From contig JAJYDH010000190.1 in NCBI GenBank assembly GCA_021777685.1, positions 1 to 10,693 on the forward strand: a stretch of 10,693 bases of DNA, written 5' to 3'. Positions 1 through 5,459 of this stretch are shown piece after piece. Below the pieces are notes generated by a model. The model saw nothing but the letters and a program-made list of their open reading frames with translations, ran no database searches and was not told the origin of the DNA. The stretch's first letter is position 1, and each line of letters begins with the position of its first letter. The stretch comes from Planctomycetota bacterium (GTDB lineage: Bacteria; Planctomycetota; Planctomycetia; Isosphaerales; Isosphaeraceae). Position numbers and translations under genes: made by a program.

Positions 1-681
1 CTCGCCGTCCCCCTGGAGGGCGTGGCCGTCGCCGACGAAGAGCAGGGCGCCGGGGTGGGAGACGGGGAGGATCACCGTCGCCCCCTCGCCGATCTTGTTG
101 TAGTCGAGGTTGCCCCCATAAGTCCCCGACGGCCCCGAGGTCGGCGCGAAGTCGCCTTCGGGGGCCACGCCGATGCAGCCGAGCATCGGACGGGCGGAGA
201 ATTCCATCTTCATCTTCGCGCTGACCGGCTCGCGGAGCCGGACCGTCTTCTTCTCCAGGTCGATGTCCCAGGGGACGAGGTTCGCCCGCCCCTTGCGGAC
301 GAGGTCGGGCTTGTACTGGTTCGAATAGACGTGCTCGACGTCGGCCGGGGTGATCGAGAACAGCCCCAGGCGATAGGCCGACCAGCCCCAGTTCCGGTTC
401 ATCCTCAAGGTCTTGATCCGGACCACCAGCGCGTCGCCGGGCTCGGCCCCCTCGACGTAGAACGGCCCTGTGAGCGGGTTGTACGGCTCGGCCCGCTGGA
501 CGTCCTTCTCGTCCTGGCCGCCGGAGTCGAGCGTCTTCGTGACGATCGTGTCGCCCGGCCTGACCCGGTGGAGGACCGGATGGGCCCTCGAAAAGGTCCG
601 GTAGTAGGTCGTCGCGGACACCGTATGCGTCTCCCCGGCGGTCGCGAGGGCGGTCAGGGCGGCAAGGGCGATGCTGGACAT
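1..681 (-). CDS. Acetamidase/formamidase family protein (5' part; truncated by window edge)
   Basis: The visible 227 residues are the N-terminal part of an FmdA/AmdA-type amidase; members of the family hydrolyse formamide, acetamide or related short amides to ammonia and the acid. The family signatures are seen near residues 167-173 (MLGCIGVAP), 189-195 (GGNLDYN) and 209-227 (HPGALLFVGDGHALQGDGE). The frame is open to base 1, so the C-terminus lies outside the window. The ATG at 679-681 is chosen because no start is seen further upstream in frame and a weak GGAG lies about 10 bases before it. Residues 1-15 (MSSIALAALTALATA) form a short hydrophobic stretch ending in a plausible signal-peptidase site, although no basic residue precedes it. 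This suggests export, which is unusual for the classical cytoplasmic enzymes (inference). The family is secure. The substrate is not known. Confidence 0.9.
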   Translation of the reverse strand, partial: MSSIALAALTALATAGETHTVSATTYYRTFSRAHPVLHRVRPGDTIVTKTLDSGGQDEKDVQRAEPYNPLTGPFYVEGAEPGDALVVRIKTLRMNRNWGWSAYRLGLFSITPADVEHVYSNQYKPDLVRKGRANLVPWDIDLEKKTVRLREPVSAKMKMEFSARPMLGCIGVAPEGDFAPTSGPSGTYGGNLDYNKIGEGATVILPVSHPGALLFVGDGHALQGDGE

Positions 682-835
682 GCGGGGAAGGCTCCGTTCG
701 AGGGCGGGTGATCGGGCGGGGATGCCGCGATTCTCGCCCGTGAAGGGCCGGGGAGCAACGGTCGACGGCTCGGGGAACCGAGCGAGTCGCTCCCAGCTGC
801 CTGCGGGAGGATCGCGATGCCAGTTCGAGCCGTTT

Positions 836-927
836 TCTTGTAGGGCGGGTGAGCGGCAGCGAAACCCGCCGGAGACGGCCACGTCGAGCGTTGGCGGGTT
901 TCGCTGCCGCTCACCCGCCCTACAAGA
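836..927. repeat. REPIN-like inverted repeat doublet
   Basis: Bases 836-870 and 893-927 are perfect inverted copies (35 bp) around a 22-base spacer. Each arm is itself a small hairpin: GGCGGGT (844-850) pairs with ACCCGCC (864-870) over a 13-base loop. The tetranucleotide GTAG stands at the outer foot of the left arm (840-843), and its complement CTAC stands at 920-923. Two GTAG-footed hairpins in opposite orientation is the architecture of REP doublets (BIME/REPIN), which RAYT (TnpA-REP) transposases mobilise in other bacteria. No RAYT gene is in the window. It sits between the 5' end of the amidase gene and the 3' end of hemD. The folded RNA could also affect transcript ends, but no T-tract follows. 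Confidence 0.8.
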
Positions 928-1054
928 GCTTCGAAAAACTTGCCCCGATGGCAAAATTCCGGGGACGATCGGCAAAACCCTGTTCGAAACCGACCGCAAC
1001 TCGTGAATATCAAGGGGAGGACGGCCCGCGCGGGCCGTTACGGTCGGGTCGGGG

Positions 1055-1350
1055 TCGGGAGGGCTCGGAATTGATCGGGGATGGTTCGGTTGGGTTCGAG
1101 TTTTCGAGGGTTGTCGGGTGGGTCGTCGGCGCGGTTGGCTTCGAGTTGGAAAACGCCTCGCGATGGGTAAACTTCGAGTTTTGGGACGCGATCGGGCCGA
1201 TCGTCCGCGAGCTTGGCTTTGTGTTGGAAGATCGTCGAGCGGCGTTGGCTTCGCGTTTTCGACCGCGGCCGGCCCGGCGATTGGGTTCGAGTTTTGCCGG
1301 GGCCTCGCCATGGCCGGAGGGTCCGCTCGAACTGGGTTCGTTTTTCACCG
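1055..1350. repeat. Field of degenerate spaced repeats, core TTGGSTTCGAGTTTT
   Basis: Within the 682-1433 gene-free stretch, about seven imperfect copies of a 15-17 base word occur in the same orientation. They start near 1090 (TTGGGTTCGAGTTTT), 1135 (TTGGCTTCGAGTTGG), 1169 (AAACTTCGAGTTTTGG), 1213 (TTGGCTTTGTGTTGG), 1245 (TTGGCTTCGCGTTTT), 1281 (TTGGGTTCGAGTTTT) and 1333 (CTGGGTTCGTTTTTC). Spacing is irregular at 32-52 bases, and the spacers share nothing obvious. Open frames through the area differ from frame to frame in repetitive low-complexity peptides, so it looks non-coding. No function can be read from it. It is not a CRISPR array, because the units are short, divergent and unevenly spaced. 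Confidence 0.6.
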
Positions 1351-1433
1351 GCCGATTGGCCTGCCCGAGGGCGACATCCAACGCCACGGGACTGAAACGC
1401 CAAACCCGTTTCGCCCGAAGAACTTGCACTCGT

Positions 1434-2282
1434 TCATCGCTTGCGGACGGCCCGCCATCTTGAGGCGAGGGCGGCGGCGAGGTGGCCCATCTTGGGGTGC
1501 TCGGGCTCGATGTCGACGGGGAGGTCGCGGGCCTTGAGGGCCTCGGTCGTGGTCGGGCCAACCGAGGCGACGACGACCGACCGGCCCAGCGCGATCCGGA
1601 GGTCGGCCTCCCGGCCGTCCTCGGCGGCGACCTGGAGGAGGTGGACGACCTGCTGGGCCGAGGTGAAGACCGCGGCGCCGATCCGCCCCTCGATGATCTC
1701 CTCGATCGCCTCGCGGAGCGGCACGGTGTCGTCGGGCAGGGCCCAGCCGTAGACAGGGACGGGGGTGACGGTCGCCCCTCGGGCCTCGAGGCCCTCGATC
1801 AGCTCGGGGTTGGGCTGGCCGTATTCCTGGACCGCGACCCGGAGGCCCTTCACGGGGATGTTGGCGTCGAGGGCCCCGAGGAGTTCCCGCCAGGTGTTGG
1901 GCTCGGGGGCCTGGAGGTCGATCCGGGCGCCGAGTTCCCGGAGGGGCGTCACCGGCTTCGGCCCCCGGATGGCGACCTTGGTCCGCTTCAGGGCCTCGAC
2001 CCACTCCTCGCGGGGGTACTTCGCCTCGATCTCGCGGGCCAGGTAGCGGGTGCCGACCCCGGTCAGGAAGATGACGAGTTGGAACTCGCCGGCGATCAGC
2101 CTCCGGGCGAAGTCGAGGGCGGCGGGGTTGTCGCCGATGGGGACCTCGCGGAGCGCCGGGGCCTCGACGGGCTCGCCGCCGTGCTTGCGGATCAGGTCGG
2201 CCATCGGCCCGGCCATCCGGGCCTCGAAGCAGGCCACGCGGAGGCCGTCGAGTCCGGTCGGGGTCGATTCGGGGTTGCTCAT
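1434..2282 (-). CDS. hemD: Uroporphyrinogen-III synthase
   Basis: This is a predicted 282-residue cytoplasmic enzyme that closes hydroxymethylbilane to uroporphyrinogen III with inversion of ring D, the branch-point step to heme, siroheme and other tetrapyrroles. The two-lobed HemD layout is visible. There is an N-terminal half from about residue 11 (LDGLRVACFEAR) with FLTGVGTRYLA near 72-82, a connection near 146 (GLRVAVQEYG), and a C-terminal half with AAVFTSAQQVVHLL (203-216) and VGPTTTEALKARDL (241-254). HemD sequences are poorly conserved, so the match rests on this pattern and the length. Start ATG 2280-2282 is preferred because GGAGAGG lies 9 bases upstream; the frame stays open further up without family-like sequence. 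No other heme gene adjoins. It diverges from the small gene at 2407. Confidence 0.85.
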   Translation of the reverse strand: MSNPESTPTGLDGLRVACFEARMAGPMADLIRKHGGEPVEAPALREVPIGDNPAALDFARRLIAGEFQLVIFLTGVGTRYLAREIEAKYPREEWVEALKRTKVAIRGPKPVTPLRELGARIDLQAPEPNTWRELLGALDANIPVKGLRVAVQEYGQPNPELIEGLEARGATVTPVPVYGWALPDDTVPLREAIEEIIEGRIGAAVFTSAQQVVHLLQVAAEDGREADLRIALGRSVVVASVGPTTTEALKARDLPVDIEPEHPKMGHLAAALASRWRAVRKR

Positions 2283-2406
2283 CGAGGGGGCCTCTCCGGG
2301 CGGGTCGATCCGTCGGACGAAAGGGGCTCGCGAACTCCGAGGGCGGCGGCCGGGTCTGGGAGGGGCGTGCATCAACCCGAGGTCGCCGAACTTCCCGGAG
2401 GGCCCC
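2283..2406. promoter_or_regulatory. Divergent intergenic spacer, hemD / 90-aa protein
   Basis: Both flanking genes start here in opposite directions, so this 124-bp spacer must hold their promoters or upstream leaders. A ribosome binding site is visible for each: GGAGAGG before hemD on the minus strand, and GGAGGG (2397-2402) before the plus-strand gene. No convincing -10/-35 pair or operator palindrome was seen. Confidence 0.35.
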
Positions 2407-2679
2407 ATGAGCGTCGCCTATCGTCAGTGTCACCTGGTCCGGCCCCGGGGGCGGGCCGTCCTTCACTATACCACCCGGCTCCCGGAATCCCACGCCGTGC
2501 CCGGCGGGGTCGTCCGGCTCCGCCAGCCGGACGGGACCTGGGGCGAGGGCTGGCGGGTCGAGTCGGTCGGCCCCCGGCCCCTGGCCGAGGAGCACATGCG
2601 GAAGGCCGAGCGCGCCCACCTCAAGCAGCGGAGGGCGTCCGACATCGGCCGGGCCGAAAGGCGCGAGGGCCTCGCCTGA
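2407..2679 (+). CDS. Small conserved-looking protein of unknown function
   Basis: A 90-residue protein with a strong ribosome binding site (GGAGGG, four bases before ATG). The N-terminal two thirds (residues 1-58) is a plausible small beta-rich domain with alternating hydrophobic residues, including VLHYTTRLPE (18-27) and VVRLRQPDGTWGEGWRVESV (35-54). The last 30 residues are strongly basic and probably helical (EEHMRKAERAHLKQRRASDI). There is no signal peptide or membrane segment, so it is likely cytoplasmic. The strong RBS, high third-position GC and divergent arrangement with hemD support a real gene. The function is not recognised. The stop lies 12 bases before the 5' half of the split tRNA. 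Confidence 0.7.
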   Translation: MSVAYRQCHLVRPRGRAVLHYTTRLPESHAVPGGVVRLRQPDGTWGEGWRVESVGPRPLAEEHMRKAERAHLKQRRASDIGRAERREGLA

Positions 2680-2721
2680 GAGGTCCCCGATGGGGTCGTG
2701 GTGTAACGGCGGCACCTCGGT

Positions 2722-2948
2722 CTTTTAAACCCAATACCTTTAAAAAATGAGCCACAAATCGTTAATTGCCTGTGATTTCTGACCCCCTCTCCCCTTGTGG
2801 GAGAGGGTTGGGGTGAGGGGTTCTCGGCTTCATCCACGGTCGTTGACCCCTCTCCCCAACCCTCTCCCACAAGGGGAGAGGGAGTCAGAAAGACTGCTCT
2901 CGACGTCGTTGTCGTTTATGGCTCGTTCAACGGTATTGCTTTTAAACC
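2722..2948. mobile_element. MITE/foldback-like insertion in the tRNA anticodon arm, with 10-bp direct repeats
   Basis: The insertion (2732-2938) is bordered by direct repeats CTTTTAAACC (2722-2731, 2939-2948), consistent with a target-site duplication. Its ends are inverted. CAATACC (2732-2738) matches GGTATTG (2932-2938) exactly, and the similarity continues imperfectly inward, with GAGCC (2749-2753) against GGCTC (2920-2924). The centre is the long inverted repeat at 2776-2891. No ORF of transposase size fits, so the element would be non-autonomous. A 10-bp duplication is within the range of some transposase families such as IS4, but the mover cannot be named. Alternative readings, an intron or a tRNA-targeting recombinase site, are less well supported: there is no room for a group I core, and neither side regenerates an intact tRNA. 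Confidence 0.6.
2776..2891. repeat. Near-perfect 45-bp inverted repeat (dispersed-repeat type)
   Basis: Arms 2776-2820 and 2847-2891 are inverted copies with two mismatches around a 26-base loop. Each arm carries the C-rich/G-rich block CCCTCTCCCC-TTGTGGGAGAGGG followed by TTGGGGTGAGGGG. From general knowledge, blocks of this kind recur as dispersed intergenic repeats in many bacterial genomes. RNA or single-stranded DNA from here would form a very stable hairpin. It forms the core of the insertion in the tRNA gene. Confidence 0.85.
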
Positions 2949-3006
2949 GATCGGTGGGGGTTCGAATCCCCCCGACCCCATCCCCGACGAGGCGGCAGGC
3001 CGGCAA

Positions 3007-3033
3007 GATCGGGCCGCCGGATCGGCCCCGATC
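3007..3033. terminator. Possible bidirectional hairpin between tRNA and methyltransferase gene
   Basis: GATCGGGCCG (3007-3016) can pair with CGGCCCCGATC (3023-3033), with one bulged base and a 6-base loop. It lies between the tRNA 3' end (plus) and the stop of the convergent gene ending at 3053 (minus), where a shared terminator would be expected. No U-tract follows on either strand, so this is a weak call. Confidence 0.35.
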
Positions 3034-3052
3034 GTCGATCGGACGGGGCAGG

Positions 3053-3853
3053 TCAATCGCCCCGGAGCGTCTCCGCCCTCCACAGATAGACGTCGAACTC
3101 GCCCAACTCGGTATCGACCACGATCCGCTCGTCCGGCCTGATGTCGGCCATCCGGTGCGCGATCGAGACGACGCGCGAGCCCGGCGGCAGCTTCCGGAGT
3201 CGCGGCAACAGCCGGGCGTTGAGGCTCGGCAGCAGGTAGAGCGTGACGACGGTCGGACCCTTGCTCAGGTCGAGCGCGAAGATGTCGCGCCGTTCGATCG
3301 TGACCAGCCGCTCCACGCCGTGCTGGCGCACGTTGGCGAGGGAATCCTTGACCCGTTCGGGGTCGATGTCGAACCCGGATGCCTTGCATCCGTACCTTTC
3401 GGCCGCCGTGACCGGGATGCGGCCGTCGCCGCAGCCGAGGTCCCAGACCACGTCCTTGTCGGTGATCCTGGCCAGCCTCAGGAGCGAGTCGACCACCTTC
3501 TGGGGCGTCGGCTCGTATTCGACGTCGGCCGTGGGCCGTTTGCCAGGCTCGCGGAGGTCGATCGATTCGAAGTCGCCCGGCCGGACGTCGAGCCGTCGGG
3601 TGACGGTCCGCGGCCCGTCCGGGCCGGGGATGATCGCCGTGATGGTGTAGAGGTACTTGCCCGGCGGCAGCGGCGGCGACTCGAAGCGGGACATCGGCCA
3701 ATCGGGCCGCGCCTCCCGGCCCTCGAAGAACAGCCGGGCGCCTTCCGGCAGATAGACCTCGACCCTGACGGTCTTCCGCCACTCCTGTGCGAAGGCGCCG
3801 GCCAGGATCGGGCCCGCCAACAGGGCCGCCCCCACGATCAACTTGCGTCCCAA
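3053..3853 (-). CDS. Predicted exported TIGR03000 domain / class I SAM-dependent methyltransferase fusion
   Basis: A 266-residue protein. Residues 1-22 (MGRKLIVGAALLAG..AFA) are a clear Sec-type signal peptide. Residues 28-100 resemble the planctomycete TIGR03000 domain, with TVRVEV at 28-33 and SPPLPPGKYLYTI at 59-71. Residues 112-266 are a Rossmann methyltransferase: motif I is VWDLGCGDGR (136-145), the acidic end of strand 2 is FDIDPE (161-166), and VVTLYLLPSLN (202-212) sits in the position of motif IV and resembles FAM173-like protein methyltransferases. The start is TTG at 3853-3851, because GAGGAGG lies seven bases upstream and the signal peptide begins there; a longer frame to 3982 has no such support. 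The gene stands alone on the minus strand. The substrate is unknown. How an exported enzyme would obtain S-adenosylmethionine is a puzzle, so the leader could instead act as an inner-membrane anchor. Confidence 0.85.
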   Translation of the reverse strand: MGRKLIVGAALLAGPILAGAFAQEWRKTVRVEVYLPEGARLFFEGREARPDWPMSRFESPPLPPGKYLYTITAIIPGPDGPRTVTRRLDVRPGDFESIDLREPGKRPTADVEYEPTPQKVVDSLLRLARITDKDVVWDLGCGDGRIPVTAAERYGCKASGFDIDPERVKDSLANVRQHGVERLVTIERRDIFALDLSKGPTVVTLYLLPSLNARLLPRLRKLPPGSRVVSIAHRMADIRPDERIVVDTELGEFDVYLWRAETLRGD

Positions 3854-3860
3854 GGAAACA

Positions 3861-3867
3861 CCTCCTC
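3861..3867 (-). promoter_or_regulatory. Ribosome binding site that selects a TTG start
   Basis: GAGGAGG on the minus strand lies seven bases before the TTG at 3853-3851. It fits optimally and places translation start exactly at the signal peptide of the methyltransferase fusion, deciding between this TTG and the longer reading frame. Confidence 0.75.
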
Positions 3868-4146
3868 GGTCGGGAAACCGCGAAATCCGGGCTCGGTGAA
3901 TGCTCTCAGGACGGAGGTGCCTGGTCGCCGGATCGTGAAGGTCTCCTCGCTCGCCGAGGCTGAACAAGCCCGGCGCCGGCATTGTACCGCGCGGGCGCGG
4001 GACGCGGGTGGATCGTCGCCGATGCGGCCGGTCTCGTCTTCGAGGCTATCCGAAATGGCCGGGGAGACGGTGACGGCACGACGGGGACGACAATCCGAAG
4101 GACGAACCTGAGCGGGCGGGGCCCGGCCGATCCGGCGGCCGTCGGA

Positions 4147-4383
4147 TCAGTTCTCGCTCGGCTCGCGGCCGGGCGGGTCGATCGGCATCCGCAGGTCCTC
4201 GGCGGAGAAGCGGACGACGCGCGAGCTGCCGTCCCGATCGATCCGCGTCACCTCGGCCCATTCCCAGGGGATGGACTTCTCGCTGCCGAAGAAGTGCGTC
4301 AGGCTCCTGAGCGATCGGAATCGCCGCTCGCGAGCGACGAGGCGGCCATGTCGGTCGTGGCGATAGAGGACGACATCGAGCAT
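4147..4383 (-). CDS. Small protein of unknown function
   Basis: A 78-residue protein read from ATG 4383-4381. The N-terminal part MLDVVLYRHDRHGRLVARERRF suggests a beta hairpin with a basic turn. It is followed by LTHFFGSEKSIPWEWAEVTRID (28-49), SRVVRFSAEDLRM (53-65) and a disordered Pro/Glu tail. No signal peptide or membrane segment is seen. The frame continues upstream to 4575, but that extension is Pro/Arg-rich and looks non-coding. No good Shine-Dalgarno precedes the chosen ATG, which weakens the start. The ordered composition of this segment argues for a gene. The function is not recognised, and it has no evident link to the methyltransferase gene 293 bases downstream. Confidence 0.5.
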   Translation of the reverse strand: MLDVVLYRHDRHGRLVARERRFRSLRSLTHFFGSEKSIPWEWAEVTRIDRDGSSRVVRFSAEDLRMPIDPPGREPSEN

Positions 4384-4616
4384 CGGGGATGGGGAGCCTG
4401 GAGGATGCCGGAGTCGGCCGGGAGAGTGCCAACGGGGGTCGAAGGTGTTGATCTCTCGGAAATGCAACGCACATGCCAAGGCGGAGCGAGCGGGGCGGGG
4501 CGTCGCTCCCGGGCGGCGGGCGGGAGAAATCGGGGCGACGTGTCCCAGACGAGCTTGATCGGAGTAATGGATCATGTGCGACCGAGATCCAATGGCAGAG
4601 AGGTCAAAAGACAGAG

Positions 4617-4868
4617 ATGCGTCTCTTCACGAAGGCCGGTCGGGCGGGTGTGACGGTCGAGATGAAGTCGGGGCGGAGGGCCGCGAGCCGGCCGTCGAGG
4701 GGGTTCGCCCCGTCGGTGGACGGGCTGGACCGGCGGCTTTCCCCGGGCGGGGCAGGGGTCTCGACGGCGATGCTGTCGGTGATCATCATCCCCCCCAACT
4801 CGAACGACGGCGGCCACGGCGCGACGGGCCCCGCCGATACCCAGCGGAACCCCCGGCCCGGCAACTGA
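4617..4868 (+). CDS. Doubtful small ORF; opposite-strand frame 4604-5005 is an alternative
   Basis: An 83-residue plus-strand frame (MRLFTKAGRAGVTVEMKSGRR...) has about 93% G/C at third positions, as real genes here do. A minus-strand frame over the same bases (4604-5005, 133 residues, starting MLESAEGVVNVVETPRLG) shares exactly the same third-codon positions, so base composition cannot choose between them. Beyond 4868 the third-position G/C bias drops for about 15 codons and then recovers, which does not settle the question. Neither frame has a convincing ribosome binding site or a recognised domain. At most one is likely to be real, and possibly neither. Confidence 0.25.
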   Translation: MRLFTKAGRAGVTVEMKSGRRAASRPSRGFAPSVDGLDRRLSPGGAGVSTAMLSVIIIPPNSNDGGHGATGPADTQRNPRPGN

Positions 4869-5005
4869 GCCTGAGCCGGCCACGGCGGGGCGGGACGCCC
4901 GACACCGCCTCGATCAACTCCGAGGTCGCTCCGGCCCGACGAATCGATCGGGCCCAAGCGGGGCGTCTCGACGACGTTGACGACGCCCTCGGCCGACTCT
5001 AACAT

Positions 5006-5459
5006 GACGTGGGCCGGTCGGAGACATCCCCTTTCGTGACGGGGCCAGGGACCACCCGTACCCCCGGGACGCCGGACCTCCGGCCGGCACCGATCCGGTC
5101 GGGGGGCCCACCCCCGTCACCAGTTCCGCCCCGAGCGGCACCGCCGCCCGATCGGCCCGCCCGAAGTCCCCGCTTGCGGTTGCGACCATCGGCCTTTCGG
5201 GCCGATTGACCGGCCGCCCGAATCCATCGGAACTGCCGATGTTTCACCAATTTCCGCGACGAGGCCCCGCCGCGATCCGTCGACGGGCGCGTCCGCCCTG
5301 GGGCGAGCCGCGGGCGCATGGGGTTGCCCATCGAGATCGGGGCGGTTTAGCATACCGGGGAAGGCCAGCCCGGGGACGTTGACCCCGGCCTACAAAATCT
5401 GAAGACGGCGGCGGGCGTCGACCCCCTTCGAGGCCAGACTGCAAGGAGCAAGCCGCGTC
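5006..5459. other. Gene-free region upstream of the phytochrome operon
   Basis: No frame here looks coding; the translations are Pro/Arg-rich and shift between frames. It presumably carries the promoter of the phytochrome operon. Two short palindromes stand out: ATCGGCC/GGCCGAT (5188-5194, 5200-5206) with a 5-base loop, and CCGGGG/CCCCGG (5370-5375, 5383-5388) with a 7-base loop. The second lies about 70 bases before the bphP start and could be an operator or leader hairpin. No convincing -35/-10 pair was found. Confidence 0.4.

Larger units (their letters stand above)
2692..2980 (+). tRNA. tRNA gene with UUU anticodon (Lys by anticodon), interrupted by a 207-bp insertion
   Basis: Two separated segments, 2692-2731 and 2949-2980, join into a complete 72-nt cloverleaf. 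Acceptor GGGGTCG (2692-2698) pairs with CGACCCC (2973-2979), with A2980 as discriminator and no encoded CCA. T8-G9 follow. The D arm is GTG/CAC with GG in its loop. Anticodon stem TCGGT (2717-2721) pairs with ACCGA (2946-2950) around loop CTTTTAA. The variable loop is TCGGT. T stem GGGGG/CCCCC (2956-2972) encloses TTCGAAT. The word CTTTTAAACC is present at both junctions (2722-2731 and 2939-2948), so loss of one copy plus 207 bases restores the gene exactly. The anticodon would be UUU (Lys), although the short D arm looks more like bacterial Gln/Glu tRNAs, so the identity is uncertain. The insertion should prevent function unless the RNA is spliced or another copy exists. It could be a pseudogene. 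Confidence 0.8.

Noticed and set aside
1055..1350. CRISPR array
   Set aside because: Units are only 15-17 bases, poorly conserved and irregularly spaced, with no cas genes in the window.
1434..2282. Functional link between hemD and the phytochrome chromophore pathway
   Set aside because: The genes are about 3 kb apart with unrelated genes between. hemD is a general tetrapyrrole gene, so proximity is not evidence.
2732..2938. Group I self-splicing intron in the tRNA
   Set aside because: About 116 of the 207 bases are one long hairpin and the rest is too short for the P3-P9 core. No convincing P/Q/R/S elements or U-G splice pair were found. An insertion with a target duplication fits better.
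2692..2980. Integrase attachment site pair (attL/attR) of an integrative element
   Set aside because: Such elements normally leave one intact tRNA and carry an integrase. Here neither side is intact and the 207 bp have no gene, although a satellite element cannot be fully excluded.
2795..4111. Plus-strand open frame of 438 residues
   Set aside because: It runs through the inverted repeat, the 3' half of the tRNA and antisense to the methyltransferase, whose motifs are clear. No domain is visible.
5379..5407. TTGACC as a possible -35 box upstream of bphP
   Set aside because: No acceptable -10 hexamer occurs at 16-18 bases downstream. TACAAA follows after only six bases.
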